Of a stretch of 64,000 bases of DNA, positions 45,372 to 55,384 are shown in pieces. Each line of letters opens with the position of its first letter. Positions within the stretch are counted from its first letter, which is position 1. The stretch comes from Nostoc sp. RI_552 (GTDB taxonomy: Bacteria; Cyanobacteriota; Cyanobacteriia; Cyanobacteriales; Nostocaceae): contig WGNO01000046.1 of the NCBI GenBank assembly GCA_016124525.1, forward strand, positions 49,084-113,083, in the 5' to 3' direction. Both the position numbers and the translations under genes were made by a program. The notes under the pieces are model-generated. The model saw only the letters and a program-made list of their open reading frames with translations. It was not told the DNA's origin and ran no database searches.

Positions 45372-47063
45372 TTAACTGATTCCAAATATTGAACCTACAG
45401 TTGATTTCAATGACTCCGTAGCATCTCTCAAAGTTTTAGCCAAAGGATGTTTTGCTTGCAAAAATACCCGCGCACAATTACGCCCTGGCATTCCGGAAAT
45501 TGACCCTCCTGGATGAGTCCCCGCACCAGTCAAAAATAAATTATCAATGGGTGTTTTGTAGTTAGCTATTTCTGGCAAAGGACGGAAAAACACCATCTGA
45601 TCTAATGTCATATCAATATGGTAATAATTACCTTTGTAAGCACCTAACCTTTCACCTAATTCGGCTGGACTTTCCACCCGGCGGGCAATAGTTGCTTTTT
45701 TGACATTTGGTGCATAGTTAGCCAACTTATCAATTACTTTGTCTGCAACTTGGTTTTTCAGTTCATCTGTCCAACCAGTACCTTTTAAACCAGTACCTTC
45801 TGCACCTGCTATCTGATAAGGAGCAAAAAACTCAATCCACAAAGTATGCTTACCTGGTGGTGCTAATGTCGGGTCAAGGGCGCTAGGCATTACCGCATAC
45901 ATTGAAGGGTTGCTATCAGGAATTTCTCCTAAAGTACATTTACTATGAGCCTGTTCTACATGAGCCATTGAATCGGCAATTAAGATAGATCCAATCAGAT
46001 AACTATCTTTGTGATCGTGGTAAGGAAAATACAAAGGTTCGTCTAGAGCCAAGTCTATTTTCAGGATTGTTTCATTGTTATTAATGATGCGCCGTTTTAG
46101 TCTTTCTCGTAAATTAGGATCAGCATGATCAACTTCACTGGCATCTATTAGTTGTAAAAATAGACGTTTGGCATCAATGTTAGAAACAATGCCATATTTA
46201 GTGCGATATTCTTGGCCACCTGCAACCCTGACACCAACAGCCTTACCATTATCAATTAATACTTTCTCAACCTGTTGGTCAGTCAAAATTACGCCTCCTT
46301 TACTGGTCACTAATTTAACTAATGCTTGAACTAGTGCCCCTGTTCCGCCACGAGGTCTTGTCATGCCGGGGTTATGACGCATAGCCATCATCATGACACC
46401 AATGGCCAAGTTTTTTTGTGAAGGCGGGGCACCAAGTTCCGAAGCCAGTCTAGAAAGTGGTGCTTTTAAGAATTCCTCATCAAACCATTCCTCTAAAATA
46501 TCCTCAGCACTGTTCAACATAGTGCGAACAAAGTCCAAACTTTTAGATGGTGAACCGACTACTGAAAATAAATCTTTAAATTTTTTAATATTGTAGTTAC
46601 TAAAAATATCTATAAATGATTTTGGAGGCGCGTTAAACATGGGAACCATCGCACTGATTGCCCTTTGCCAGTAGTCTGTAAACTCTGCGTATTTCTTAGC
46701 ATCGCGTTCACTATAACGAGCAATTTCTGCACAAGTTTTTTCTACTGATTTGTGAGCTAAAAAATACTTGCCATCAGGATGCGGACAAAAAACTGCTGGA
46801 TCGCAATCTAAATATTCTAAACCATATTTTTCTAATTCTAATTCTTCAACAACTGGTCCCAAGTGAATAAATTCGTGATCAATTGCACACAAGTTAAATT
46901 TAAATCCAGGAGCATGTTTCGGTAAGGATTCTTCTGTTGTGGCTGCACCACCTGGAACTGGGCGTTTTTCTAGTATCAGGACGCTATAACCAGCTTTGAG
47001 CAAATAAGCAGCACACACTAGCCCATTATGTCCTGCGCCAATAATAACAACATCATACTCTTG
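45372..47063 (-). CDS. crtO: beta-carotene ketolase CrtO
   Basis: FAD enzyme of the phytoene desaturase family. It oxidises beta-carotene to echinenone (or canthaxanthin) in the membrane. The FAD motif I-I-G-A-G-H-N-G-L-V-C-A is at the N-terminus, and A-P-G-F-K-F-N-L, G-G-T-G-A-L-V and G-A-G-T-H-P-G-G-S-I-S-G-M-P-G-R-N are typical of CrtO. I used the ATG at 47063, close to the Rossmann strand; a start at 47087 adds eight residues. Echinenone is the pigment of the orange carotenoid protein in many cyanobacteria. Confidence 0.9.
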   Translation of the reverse strand, partial: QEYDVVIIGAGHNGLVCAAYLLKAGYSVLILEKRPVPGGAATTEESLPKHAPGFKFNLCAIDHEFIHLGPVVEELELEKYGLEYLDCDPAVFCPHPDGKYFLAHKSVEKTCAEIARYSERDAKKYAEFTDYWQRAISAMVPMFNAPPKSFIDIFSNYNIKKFKDLFSVVGSPSKSLDFVRTMLNSAEDILEEWFDEEFLKAPLSRLASELGAPPSQKNLAIGVMMMAMRHNPGMTRPRGGTGALVQALVKLVTSKGGVILTDQQVEKVLIDNGKAVGVRVAGGQEYRTKYGIVSNIDAKRLFLQLIDASEVDHADPNLRERLKRRIINNNETILKIDLALDEPLYFPYHDHKDSYLIGSILIADSMAHVEQAHSKCTLGEIPDSNPSMYAVMPSALDPTLAPPGKHTLWIEFFAPYQIAGAEGTGLKGTGWTDELKNQVADKVIDKLANYAPNVKKATIARRVESPAELGERLGAYKGNYYHIDMTLDQMVFFRPLPEIANYKTPIDNLFLTGAGTHPGGSISGMPGRNCARVFLQAKHPLAKTLRDATESLKSTVGSIFGIS

Positions 47064-47498
47064 CATATTTTTAGTTGAGGAACACACTAATAGATTATTA
47101 TTATAAATTCTCAGGAAAAAACATTTTTGATAATTATCAGAACTTAATTATTGATTGTAACTACGATGGCAAAAAAATCAAAGTTTGTTGTGATGAGTTC
47201 ATTAATTATTGAAGGTATAGTTGCCAGCAGATGTGCTCAAACTAACCGTGGATCACATTCTAACGTAATTCCTTGATAAAAAGCAAGTGGATCAGCCATT
47301 GCTTTGACTAGAGTTTATCGATTAGTGGAACTATTTAACACGGTGTTACAACAAACGAAGGACAAATGCAAACTAACAAACAAAATTAGCAACTAAATTG
47401 TTTTTTTCAGAGGATTGCTACTGATAATACATCTATTTCTGCTGGACTAAATCTCGACTTTACTAGGATTTTCCCAGATTTCATCTAAGTAAGTACAA

Positions 47499-47532
47499 GG
47501 GCGGGCATGATGCCGAGCCCACAATGGTTTTA
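47499..47532 (+). repeat. dispersed repeat, copy 2
   Basis: GGGCGGGCATGATGCCGAGCCCACAATGG-type element, closely like 43723-43756. Lies in a gene-free region. Confidence 0.55.
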
Positions 47533-47610
47533 CAATTCATCTCCGTATTTTATCTAGGTATAAACTGCTGTGCAAGCATACCCTCTTTTATGGCATAAAA
47601 TTAAGACAAT

Positions 47611-47906
47611 TTAATCAAACCATTTGGGTTTATCCCTAATTTTTCTTGCTTTTTCTTTACCTAATAAAACTCCCGCTATGCGGAAAAAATAACTAGCGGT
47701 TGCTTGATGATCGCCTAAAGAACCTACAGGAATGATGAATACCTCAAAGCCCCGGCTGGGTAATTATTCTCGAATTATGCGATTGCGTTGTTGCCTGTGT
47801 GCATCAACGTGTAATTCCTCAGTGTTTATGTCTAAATAAATACAAATAACTTTGCAATTTTCTGTTGGGTCTATATAGAAAAAGTCAGGAGTATTTATTC
47901 CCAAGA
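47611..47906 (-). pseudogene. C-terminal remnant of a helicase-type protein
   Basis: On the minus strand one frame reads as protein for about 97 codons: T-P-D-F-F-Y, then K-V-I-C-I-Y-L-D, then H-R-Q-Q-R-N-R-I-I-R-E, an in-frame TAA at 47764-47766, then R-G-F-E-V-F-I-I-P-V-G. The pattern is that of the nuclease-like C-terminus found in some large DEAD/DEAH helicases. No start or core remains. The parent family is inference. Confidence 0.5.
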
Positions 47907-48207
47907 GCCTGTTTAAATGAATGGGATGTTAGGCAATGGGTTGGGTAAATCCTGCACTTAACAGCGGTATTTGTTAACTGTTAAGTGTTATCTTAACCTG
48001 GAAGATTGTGAGTATAAAGTATTTCAGGAGCATCGCAGTAAGATTATTTAGAGAAATTAAATAAATTCAGGTGGGTAAAATAACTATTTAAATTACTTAT
48101 CCTTATCCTGTGAAAAAGAAATAAACTCTGACAACCTCAAAGATGTAAAATTCTTGTTAAATTCTTCAGGCATTTACAGTTTGCCATTTTTTTATAAGGT
48201 ACTCAGT

Positions 48208-50412
48208 ATGACATTAAAAGCATTTTCAACGCTGCCTAATTTTTGTGAAGGAATTCAATATTTTGGTGAGGCGCTACCAAATTTTGAAACTTATGGTACA
48301 AAACCTGCGATAGATTCAGGCAAAAAAGCGATCGCAGATCCCACAGATACCACAGCAGTGTATCAAACTTTGCTGGCTGCTGATGCCCTCCGCTATCTAA
48401 CCCTGCAAATCACAGCCAGTAAAGCTTCTGGGCATCCAGGTGGTTTTGCGAGTCAGGCAGAAGCTTATGCAGCGCTGGTAATGCTAGGTCATAAGAATAT
48501 TATCACCGAAGTGGGACACCATGCCCCCGGATTTTATAGTGCCATGTTTTTGGATCGCTCCTTAGAAGACATGGGAATTGCCACAGTACAGCAATTGCGC
48601 GATCGCTTCCGCGAAAAACACGGACTGTTAGGACACCTTTCCGGTTATATCCCCGGTATTCTTGCACCGGCTGGCCCTTTGGGACAAGGACAACACTTTG
48701 CCATGGCCGCTGCACTGCTGCATAAAGATAAATTATTCCCCTTCACCCTTGGGGATGGTGGCTTAGGTGAACCATATATTATGAGTTCAATGGCACACTT
48801 CAACACTGCTTATCCCAGTGTTACCAATTTCTTACCTGTGCTGGTGTGGAACGGTTACAGCCAAGAACATCATAGTATGGTTTCCCTCAAAACCAATGCA
48901 GAAATGAAAGCATACTGGCAGGGTAACGGTTTTGAGGAAGTGATATTAATCGATGCTAAAGAATTCGATGACCAAAATCAACTAGGAGATTATGTTGATA
49001 GCACCGCATTTTCCTTCGAACAGCGCCTAGCCTTTACCAAAGCTGTACTTTTGGGTATGGATAAAGCCTCCCATTCTGCCCTCAGTGGTAAACTGACCGT
49101 GTTTATCATTAAGCAACTCAAAGGAGCAGGAGTTCACGCCCGGGGTTCCAAATCTCATAACCTCTATCCCAAAGATACTTTAGATGCTCCTCACATTGTT
49201 AGTGCATTACAAGCTCGTGCTTTACCTGTAGAAGCTTGGGAAGTCGTCAGAACCAACGCAGAACGAGCAGGTGGAGGCCCAGCAGCTAAAACAGTAGTCA
49301 CAGAATTTGAATTACCATTAGCAGATTTAGGTACATTACCTTTAGAAGAATATACAGTAGGTGGGGATCCCAAAGTTTCTACAACTGCGATGGGGCGCTT
49401 AGTGGGAATTATCGGTAAACAAGATAGTAACTTTCTGGTCACCAACGCCGACGGTAACGAAGCATCGGGAATTGGTAACATCAACCAAGCCCTGAAGGTT
49501 ATTCACCCCACGGTGGATGATTTATATAACCAAGCACCAAACGGACAAGTTTATGAACCCTTAAGTGAAGATGCTTGTGCAGGTTTAGCAGCTGGTTTAG
49601 CTTTAATGGGTGCAAGAAGTTTGTGGTGTTCTTATGAATCTTTTGCCATCAACGGTTTACCAATTTGGCAAACAGTCACCCAAGCAATGGCAGAATTACG
49701 CCGTCCCAGTCCTTCAACTATTACATTATTTACCGCCGGTGCATTAGAGCAAGGGCGCAACGGTTGGACGCACCAACGCCCAGAAATTGAAGCTTACTTT
49801 GCCTCATTGATGCGAAATGGTAATGTCTTCCCATTATTTCCCCCTGATGCTAACAGTATTCAAGTTTGTTATGACTGGGCATTAACCACCAAAAATAAGG
49901 GAATTGTCATTACAGCGAGTAAATCACCCTTACCAATTCGCACCACTTTAGAACAAACTCGTCAAGGTTTAGCCGATGGTGCAATCTTATTACGAGAAGT
50001 TGCAGGTGATAAACAAGTTGTATTTGCAGTCGTTGGCGATATGACACTAATTCCCGTATTTGAAGCGGCTGCTTTCTTAGAAACAGAAGGTATTGGTGTG
50101 AAGATAATTTCTATTATCAATCCCCGCCGTTTATATCGTCCTCATGATACAGCTTGGGAAAGTTGTTCAGAAGCCGATGGCGGTTTTATGGATGATACTA
50201 AGTTTGCTGAATTGTTTGATGGTGATGCCTTAATTGGTGTAACTGGTGGTGCTGCGGCGATGCTAGAACCAATTATGTTACGTAGTAATTGTAAACGTGA
50301 CACTTTCGCCTGGAAGCGCGGGGAAACCACCGCCAGTGCAGGTGAGTTAATGGCGTTCAACGGGTTGACTGCTCAGACGTTGACTAAAAGAGGGATGGAG
50401 CTAGTACATTAA
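48208..50412 (+). CDS. phosphoketolase-like TPP enzyme
   Basis: 734 residues from the ATG at 48208 (AAGG upstream); a TTG at 48154 would add 18. TPP motif G-D-G-G-L-G-E followed 27 residues later by an N-G-Y segment fits the phosphoketolase/transketolase fold. L-G-Q-G-Q-H and R-N-G-W-T-H-Q-R-P-E, with P-P-D-A-N later, recall phosphoketolase. The usual G-D-G-E-A-E-T-G is replaced by G-D-G-G-L-G-E-P. Phosphoketolase splits xylulose-5-P to acetyl-P and glyceraldehyde-3-P. This copy is a divergent member, and its reaction is uncertain. Confidence 0.75.
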   Translation: MTLKAFSTLPNFCEGIQYFGEALPNFETYGTKPAIDSGKKAIADPTDTTAVYQTLLAADALRYLTLQITASKASGHPGGFASQAEAYAALVMLGHKNIITEVGHHAPGFYSAMFLDRSLEDMGIATVQQLRDRFREKHGLLGHLSGYIPGILAPAGPLGQGQHFAMAAALLHKDKLFPFTLGDGGLGEPYIMSSMAHFNTAYPSVTNFLPVLVWNGYSQEHHSMVSLKTNAEMKAYWQGNGFEEVILIDAKEFDDQNQLGDYVDSTAFSFEQRLAFTKAVLLGMDKASHSALSGKLTVFIIKQLKGAGVHARGSKSHNLYPKDTLDAPHIVSALQARALPVEAWEVVRTNAERAGGGPAAKTVVTEFELPLADLGTLPLEEYTVGGDPKVSTTAMGRLVGIIGKQDSNFLVTNADGNEASGIGNINQALKVIHPTVDDLYNQAPNGQVYEPLSEDACAGLAAGLALMGARSLWCSYESFAINGLPIWQTVTQAMAELRRPSPSTITLFTAGALEQGRNGWTHQRPEIEAYFASLMRNGNVFPLFPPDANSIQVCYDWALTTKNKGIVITASKSPLPIRTTLEQTRQGLADGAILLREVAGDKQVVFAVVGDMTLIPVFEAAAFLETEGIGVKIISIINPRRLYRPHDTAWESCSEADGGFMDDTKFAELFDGDALIGVTGGAAAMLEPIMLRSNCKRDTFAWKRGETTASAGELMAFNGLTAQTLTKRGMELVH

Positions 50413-50836
50413 AATGTACTTTATTCAGTATAATAAAGTACAGTTTTTAACCCCATATGCACGTAAATAAATCCAGGTAAGTAGGCGTTTTTATACGTGT
50501 ATATGAGGTGTTTTTGAGACATTAAGATTTAAATTGTTAAAATACGTAGTTTAAAAAATCAGGAATTTGTACAAAAAATTGCACGTCTTATTACTCACAA
50601 TAACACTAATATAATTGCTCATAGTTCCTCAAAAATGAAACGGTTGATATTATAACTTTCCATTAGTTTTATGGATTTAACACTAGTGGTATCAGAAAGC
50701 AATGAGCCATCCCTATGTAATAAAAATTGTTATTAGCGAGTGGAACGCGGCAATTACAAAGGTCTAGGATGTTTTACATTTTGTGGGTTGTTTTCAAGTG
50801 CAAAATATAACAGGAAGCCTTATTTAAAGAACAAAT
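50413..50836. other. intergenic with terminator
   Basis: Apart from the terminator at 50415-50449, the rest is AT-rich without a gene. A leader of the next small gene is plausible. Confidence 0.4.
50415..50449 (+). terminator. intrinsic terminator of the phosphoketolase-like gene
   Basis: 11-bp perfect stem (TGTACTTTATT / AATAAAGTACA), 6-nt loop, then GTTTTTAA. It starts three bases after the stop codon. Confidence 0.8.
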
Positions 50837-51052
50837 ATGGAAGTAGATAAACCAGCAGTTATATTACCAGTAAACTTGCAATCACAAGCAGAGGCCGAAC
50901 TGGAACTGAAGCTACGGGAACTTAAGTTTAGACAAGAACTGAGAAAAGATTGGATTTTATTTATTGTGCGGGATGTTGTTATTTTTTCTGCAGCGATCGC
51001 CTTCATTTTTTTGATCTGCGGCTATTCCCTCTTTATCCTGATTAATCGCTAA
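50837..51052 (+). CDS. small single-pass membrane protein
   Basis: 71 residues. A soluble charged helix (about 15-40, Glu/Lys/Arg-rich, coiled-coil-like) is followed by a hydrophobic helix near 44-68 and a short N-R end. Not recognised. No strong ribosome site. The gene ends 43 bp before the stop of the convergent SLH-fasciclin gene. Confidence 0.5.
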   Translation: MEVDKPAVILPVNLQSQAEAELELKLRELKFRQELRKDWILFIVRDVVIFSAAIAFIFLICGYSLFILINR

Positions 51053-51094
51053 CTGAAAATACCCTGCTCAAAAGCCTGAAAAGAGAAGTTAGCA

Positions 51095-52741
51095 TTAGAA
51101 GTTATAGCCAATCCCCAATAACAAACCAAAATCTGTACTATTCAAAAATGCTGCATTGACAGTACCTGCGGCGGTAAAGCGACCACCTAGAGGCAGATCC
51201 ACGCCGCCAGTTAACAAGAAACCAACATCAGAATCGCCCCCAGTTTCAATAGCTACACCAACACCCAAGAAAGGAGATATTGATATCTGTTGTCCAGTCA
51301 AAGGATCACTTGCTAAACGCGGAGAAAAATCTAAACTTACAGGAAGCAAGAACAGTGTATCATCCCCAAATATCACGGATGGTCTTACTGAGATAGTATT
51401 TGCCAGCCCAATTTTGCTGATGACTCCATAGTTACTTTCACTGAGGGCAGAATTGCCACCTATGCCAATATTACCAGCAACTCCAATATAACTAGCCCGA
51501 CGACGAGTAGTCGTAACCGGCTCTATCTCAGGAGCAGGTACTGTTGGTGGCTGCTGACTTACTCCCAGGTTAGGTGGTATGAGGACTTCGTTAATTACAT
51601 GGATGACACCATTGCTGGCTTGTATGTTGGGCTGAATTACATTGGCATCATTGACCGCAATTTCATTGGTGGCTCTGTCCACCTTAATATCCACAGGTAC
51701 ATCGTCAAAAGTTCTCAATTTTCCAGATGAGAGTTGATTAGCAGTTAATTTCCCAGGGACTACATGATATCTCAAAATCTGAATCAATAATTGTCTGTTC
51801 TCCGGTTGCTGCAACTCCTGTAAAGTCCCAGGTGGTAAAGCTGCAAACGCCTCATCGGTGGGAGCAAATACTGTATAAGGGCCAGGTTGTTGTAAGATAC
51901 CTGCTAAACTTGCTGTTTGCAATAAAGAGGTGAAGTTGGTAAAAAATTCACTCGATGCAGCAATAGAAACAATATCTTGAGCAGTTTGAGCTTTTTCACT
52001 AGCCCCAATTATGTAGTTAGTCGCTGCAACATTGCTGGACAAAGCTTGCATTTGTCCTTGTTTTACTAAAGCTTGATATAAAATAGCCGATGCTTCCGCA
52101 CGAGTTAAAGGATCTAGGGGGTTGATACGGTTGACATTGGGATAATTGACAACAATATTGGCTTCTGTTGCTGCTGCGATATCATCCAATGCATACTTCG
52201 GGATTGCTGACGCATCTCTATAGTAAGTGTTTACTATAGCTGATGCATTATCGGTAGGTTGTAAACGCAAACCATTTGTTAAAGCAACCACCGCCTCAAC
52301 TTTGCGAATTTGTTGATTTGGCAGAAATAAGTTTCCTGGATAACCTGACATAAATCCAGTTTCGTAGGCTTCCTCAATTGCAGAACTAGCCCAAAAGCCA
52401 GCAGGAACATCTGCAAACCCCTCTGGATTTATTCGCCGAACGGTGTCTTGATTAAAAGCCCTTTGAATCATTGCTGCAAATTCAGCCCGACTCACGGGTT
52501 GATTTGGCCTAAATGTGCCATCAGGAAAACCAGATATGATGTTTCTTTCAGCTAAAGCCTGAATAAATGGACTTGCCCAATAATCTGAACTAATGTCAGA
52601 CAAGTTAACAGCTAAAGTAGAGGAGGGAGTAGTAGAAACCCTTGTTTGAGCAGAAACTATCATAGGATTGATTGTGGCAAATGTCACTCCCCAGGTAAGC
52701 AAAGTTGTACTTGCTAATGAAAAACTCCAGAAATTAATCAT
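51095..52741 (-). CDS. SLH-fasciclin-outer-membrane-barrel protein
   Basis: 548 residues. A signal peptide (cleavage near A-Q-T, about 32) is followed by three SLH repeats (about 44-225) that bind peptidoglycan-linked polymer, then a fasciclin domain (about 252-390, with F-A-P-T-D-E-A-F-A and Y-H-V-V-P-G). A Pro-rich linker leads to a beta-rich end (415-548) that finishes with Phe, as in outer-membrane barrels. The protein could span cell wall and outer membrane and hold adhesion. The fusion is unusual among the better-known SLH-porin proteins. Stands alone. Confidence 0.85.
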   Translation of the reverse strand: MINFWSFSLASTTLLTWGVTFATINPMIVSAQTRVSTTPSSTLAVNLSDISSDYWASPFIQALAERNIISGFPDGTFRPNQPVSRAEFAAMIQRAFNQDTVRRINPEGFADVPAGFWASSAIEEAYETGFMSGYPGNLFLPNQQIRKVEAVVALTNGLRLQPTDNASAIVNTYYRDASAIPKYALDDIAAATEANIVVNYPNVNRINPLDPLTRAEASAILYQALVKQGQMQALSSNVAATNYIIGASEKAQTAQDIVSIAASSEFFTNFTSLLQTASLAGILQQPGPYTVFAPTDEAFAALPPGTLQELQQPENRQLLIQILRYHVVPGKLTANQLSSGKLRTFDDVPVDIKVDRATNEIAVNDANVIQPNIQASNGVIHVINEVLIPPNLGVSQQPPTVPAPEIEPVTTTRRRASYIGVAGNIGIGGNSALSESNYGVISKIGLANTISVRPSVIFGDDTLFLLPVSLDFSPRLASDPLTGQQISISPFLGVGVAIETGGDSDVGFLLTGGVDLPLGGRFTAAGTVNAAFLNSTDFGLLLGIGYNF

Positions 52742-53347
52742 GAAAAATATCCTTCAAAAAAACTTATACAGTATGGCATTTAAATAGGATTTAAAAAAAA
52801 TATTTTTCATAAAGATACAGTAAATAGTTTCAAATTTAACTCAATTACATAACTAGGTGAATATCGAAATGTTATTTTTTCTCTTCCTCTAGATAGTTGA
52901 CTATCATTCAACAAAAATATTATTTTCAAGGGTTTAGCAATTAATTAAGGTATTTTTATTTATTTCTATTTTGTGATAGTGGATGTCTTGGGTATTTGGC
53001 TTGTTGGTTAGTATTAAGTTTTAATATAATTTTCTTAATTTTTTATCCTTCAAGGATAGCCATAGCTATGGGATTTGATTTGGATAAATTGCCAAATTGC
53101 AAAAATCCCTGGTTCTGCCATCAACTAAAGCCTGAGTGTTCACAAATTATTTAAGATTGCTATATAGTAAATTGACCAATTTTCTGATGTCATAAATTAC
53201 ACAAATTTGTTATTTTCGTAGTGCCACAATATTTATTTTCAGATAACACAGAATTTCCTGTAATCTAATGAAGAGGCTTAGTTTATACTAACTAAACTCT
53301 GAATTCCAGCAGCAAATACTGCCAAGTTTATATCAAAACATGATCAT
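52742..53347. other. long divergent intergenic region
   Basis: About 600 bp, very AT-rich, between the divergent SLH-fasciclin and MlaE genes. I see no gene; it probably holds both promoters. Confidence 0.4.
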
Positions 53348-54145
53348 ATGGAGACAAAAAATTCAGTTTTAAAATCGGTAGAATTGCCAAGAAAAAAAAA
53401 ATTGGAGCAATTATGGATTGTACGCTATTTTGCTGTGGTCTTACTCCTTGGTCAAACTCTGCTGCATTTTCTCCAAGGAAAAACTTACTACCGGAAAATT
53501 TTGCAACATATGGTGACAGCCGGGCCTGCTTCCGTATCTCCAGTTCTGCTTGTTAGTGGGTTTGCGGGTATGATTTTTACCATTCAAACTGCTAGAGAAT
53601 TAATAAAATTTGGTGCGGTAAGTGCTGTAGGTGGTGCTTTTGGGTTGGCTTTTTGCAGAGAATTAGCCCCTCTTTTGACAGCTAGTATTATTGCAGGACA
53701 GGTAGGTTCTGCTTTCGCAGCAGAAATAGGTGCTATGGGAGTTACAGAACAAATTGATGCACTTTATATGCTGAAAACAAATCCCATTGACTACTTAGTG
53801 CTTCCTCGAGTAATTGCTTGCATTTTAATGATGCCAATTATGATGGTTTTTGCTTTAGTTTTGGGCATCATGGGCGGAGTTTTTGCGGCGGCACAATTTT
53901 ACCATATTCAGCCTGAAGCATTTTTAGAGTCTGTGAGAAGTTTATTGAAGTTATCGGATTTATTTATGGTTTTAGTAAAAGGAATAATTTTTGGAGCTAT
54001 AGTTGCTATCAATGGCTGTAGTTGGGGATTAACTACCAAAGGAGGAGCAAAAGAAGTTGGAGAATCAGCAACAACCGCAGTTGTCACTACTTGGGTATTA
54101 ATTTTTATAATGGACTTTTTTCTCTCGTTGTTGATGTTTGAGTAA
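53348..54145 (+). CDS. MlaE-family lipid ABC transporter permease
   Basis: 265 residues with about five membrane helices. It has the MlaE pattern: E-L-A-P-L-L-T-A, A-E-I-G-A-M-x-V-T-E-Q-I-D-A-L and P-R-V-I-A-C. In Gram-negative bacteria MlaE moves phospholipid between the two membranes; plastid TGD1 is the counterpart. In cyanobacteria the partner ATPase and MCE protein are usually elsewhere, and none is beside it here. The first 20 residues are basic and soluble. Confidence 0.9.
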   Translation: METKNSVLKSVELPRKKKLEQLWIVRYFAVVLLLGQTLLHFLQGKTYYRKILQHMVTAGPASVSPVLLVSGFAGMIFTIQTARELIKFGAVSAVGGAFGLAFCRELAPLLTASIIAGQVGSAFAAEIGAMGVTEQIDALYMLKTNPIDYLVLPRVIACILMMPIMMVFALVLGIMGGVFAAAQFYHIQPEAFLESVRSLLKLSDLFMVLVKGIIFGAIVAINGCSWGLTTKGGAKEVGESATTAVVTTWVLIFIMDFFLSLLMFE

Positions 54146-54559
54146 CCTCTACTTTAACTAGAGTATCAAATCACAAATAATTTTCCTAAAATAAAAAATT
54201 AATAAATAATAAATATTAAATAATAAAATGCTTTATGTAGTCATTTGCAAACAACCTTCATCTGAGAATATGACTAATTAAGAAGTAACAAAAGTATCAA
54301 GTTGTACACAAAACCTCCTTTGTAGCCATTAGTTTAATTAAAAAAAATGACGAAAATTTACAATTTAACGAGCCATCAATAAATTTGATTGCTATATTGT
54401 ACTAAATAAGGAGTGTGGATTTAATCAAGTACAGAACCTCACTTCCAAAGCCTCTTATGGCCAAGGAAAGGAGAACTTTGACCCTGGTTAAAGCTGGGGT
54501 GATGACAAAAACTAGATTTGCACGTTATTTAATTCATATTCCTAAGTAATCTGGTGAGG
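54146..54559. other. AT-rich intergenic region
   Basis: About 410 bp. No convincing gene. A 30-codon frame near 54457 has no support. No clear terminator. Confidence 0.35.
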
Positions 54560-55291
54560 ATGGGGAAGGCTGTGCGTAATGACTTACATGGCTTAGATAT
54601 TAGTCAGAAAGAATTGCGGCAATTGACTAATTTACCTGTTAAAGCTGAGTTAATTATTATTAGCAATCCTTTAGGAAAAATTGCTAGAAGGATAATCAAT
54701 AAGGTAAAAGGCTCTGAGGGAGCCACTGTAGTTTTTATTAGTTGTTCTATATTTGTTTTTAGTTACTTGGTTTTTGATATTATTATTAGAATTTTTGCTA
54801 CTTGGGTTACAGTTCCATCCTGGTCTTTATTAATAATATTATGTTTGTGGGGTGGAGGTATCACACAGATTGTTTTGTATTTATTGTGGTGGAAAAAACT
54901 GAAAATCCTTAATCATAATATGACAAATGCTTTAGAAATACTTTTAAAGGATGTTGATAGATATAATGCCGTTATTAAAGCGATAGATATCAATGATCAA
55001 ATAGAAGCTGCTGGTAACCCAGGAGTAGTTATTAAGGAAAGGGAGAAAGTTATTGCTGCTCTAAAACTCACCAGGACTGATTTAATTCGAGCTTTGAAAA
55101 CAGAAAGAATTTTAAGAGAAAACAAAAATTTTATTCTCAAGAACACAGAGCTATTTGCAAATAACTTAGGGACTTTAACGGCAATGCAAGTTACAGAAGA
55201 AGCAACAGAACATGGTAGGTTACTCAATGAAGCATTGCAAATTGCCTTAGATGTGCAAATCGAAATGAAAAGGCTACAAACCCAAACCTAG
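54560..55291 (+). CDS. two-helix membrane protein of unknown function
   Basis: About 243 residues from ATG 54560 (a GTG two codons earlier is also possible). The first 50 residues are soluble, two hydrophobic helices follow near 60-80 and 90-112, and the rest is a long helical, charged region that could form a coiled coil. Not recognised. AT-rich like the region around it. The gene is followed 90 bp later by the DUF1350 gene. Confidence 0.5.
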   Translation: MGKAVRNDLHGLDISQKELRQLTNLPVKAELIIISNPLGKIARRIINKVKGSEGATVVFISCSIFVFSYLVFDIIIRIFATWVTVPSWSLLIILCLWGGGITQIVLYLLWWKKLKILNHNMTNALEILLKDVDRYNAVIKAIDINDQIEAAGNPGVVIKEREKVIAALKLTRTDLIRALKTERILRENKNFILKNTELFANNLGTLTAMQVTEEATEHGRLLNEALQIALDVQIEMKRLQTQT

Positions 55292-55384
55292 AACTAACAT
55301 CTTAGCTTTTTTCCTCAAGTCCCCCCACGATTGCAATCAACCGTCTAACATAAAGAGGTGTGAATTAAGCGATCGCCTATAGGT

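Noticed and set aside
54457..54549. 30-codon frame upstream of the two-helix membrane protein
   Set aside because: No ribosome site support, no hydrophobic or other pattern, and not linked to a terminator.
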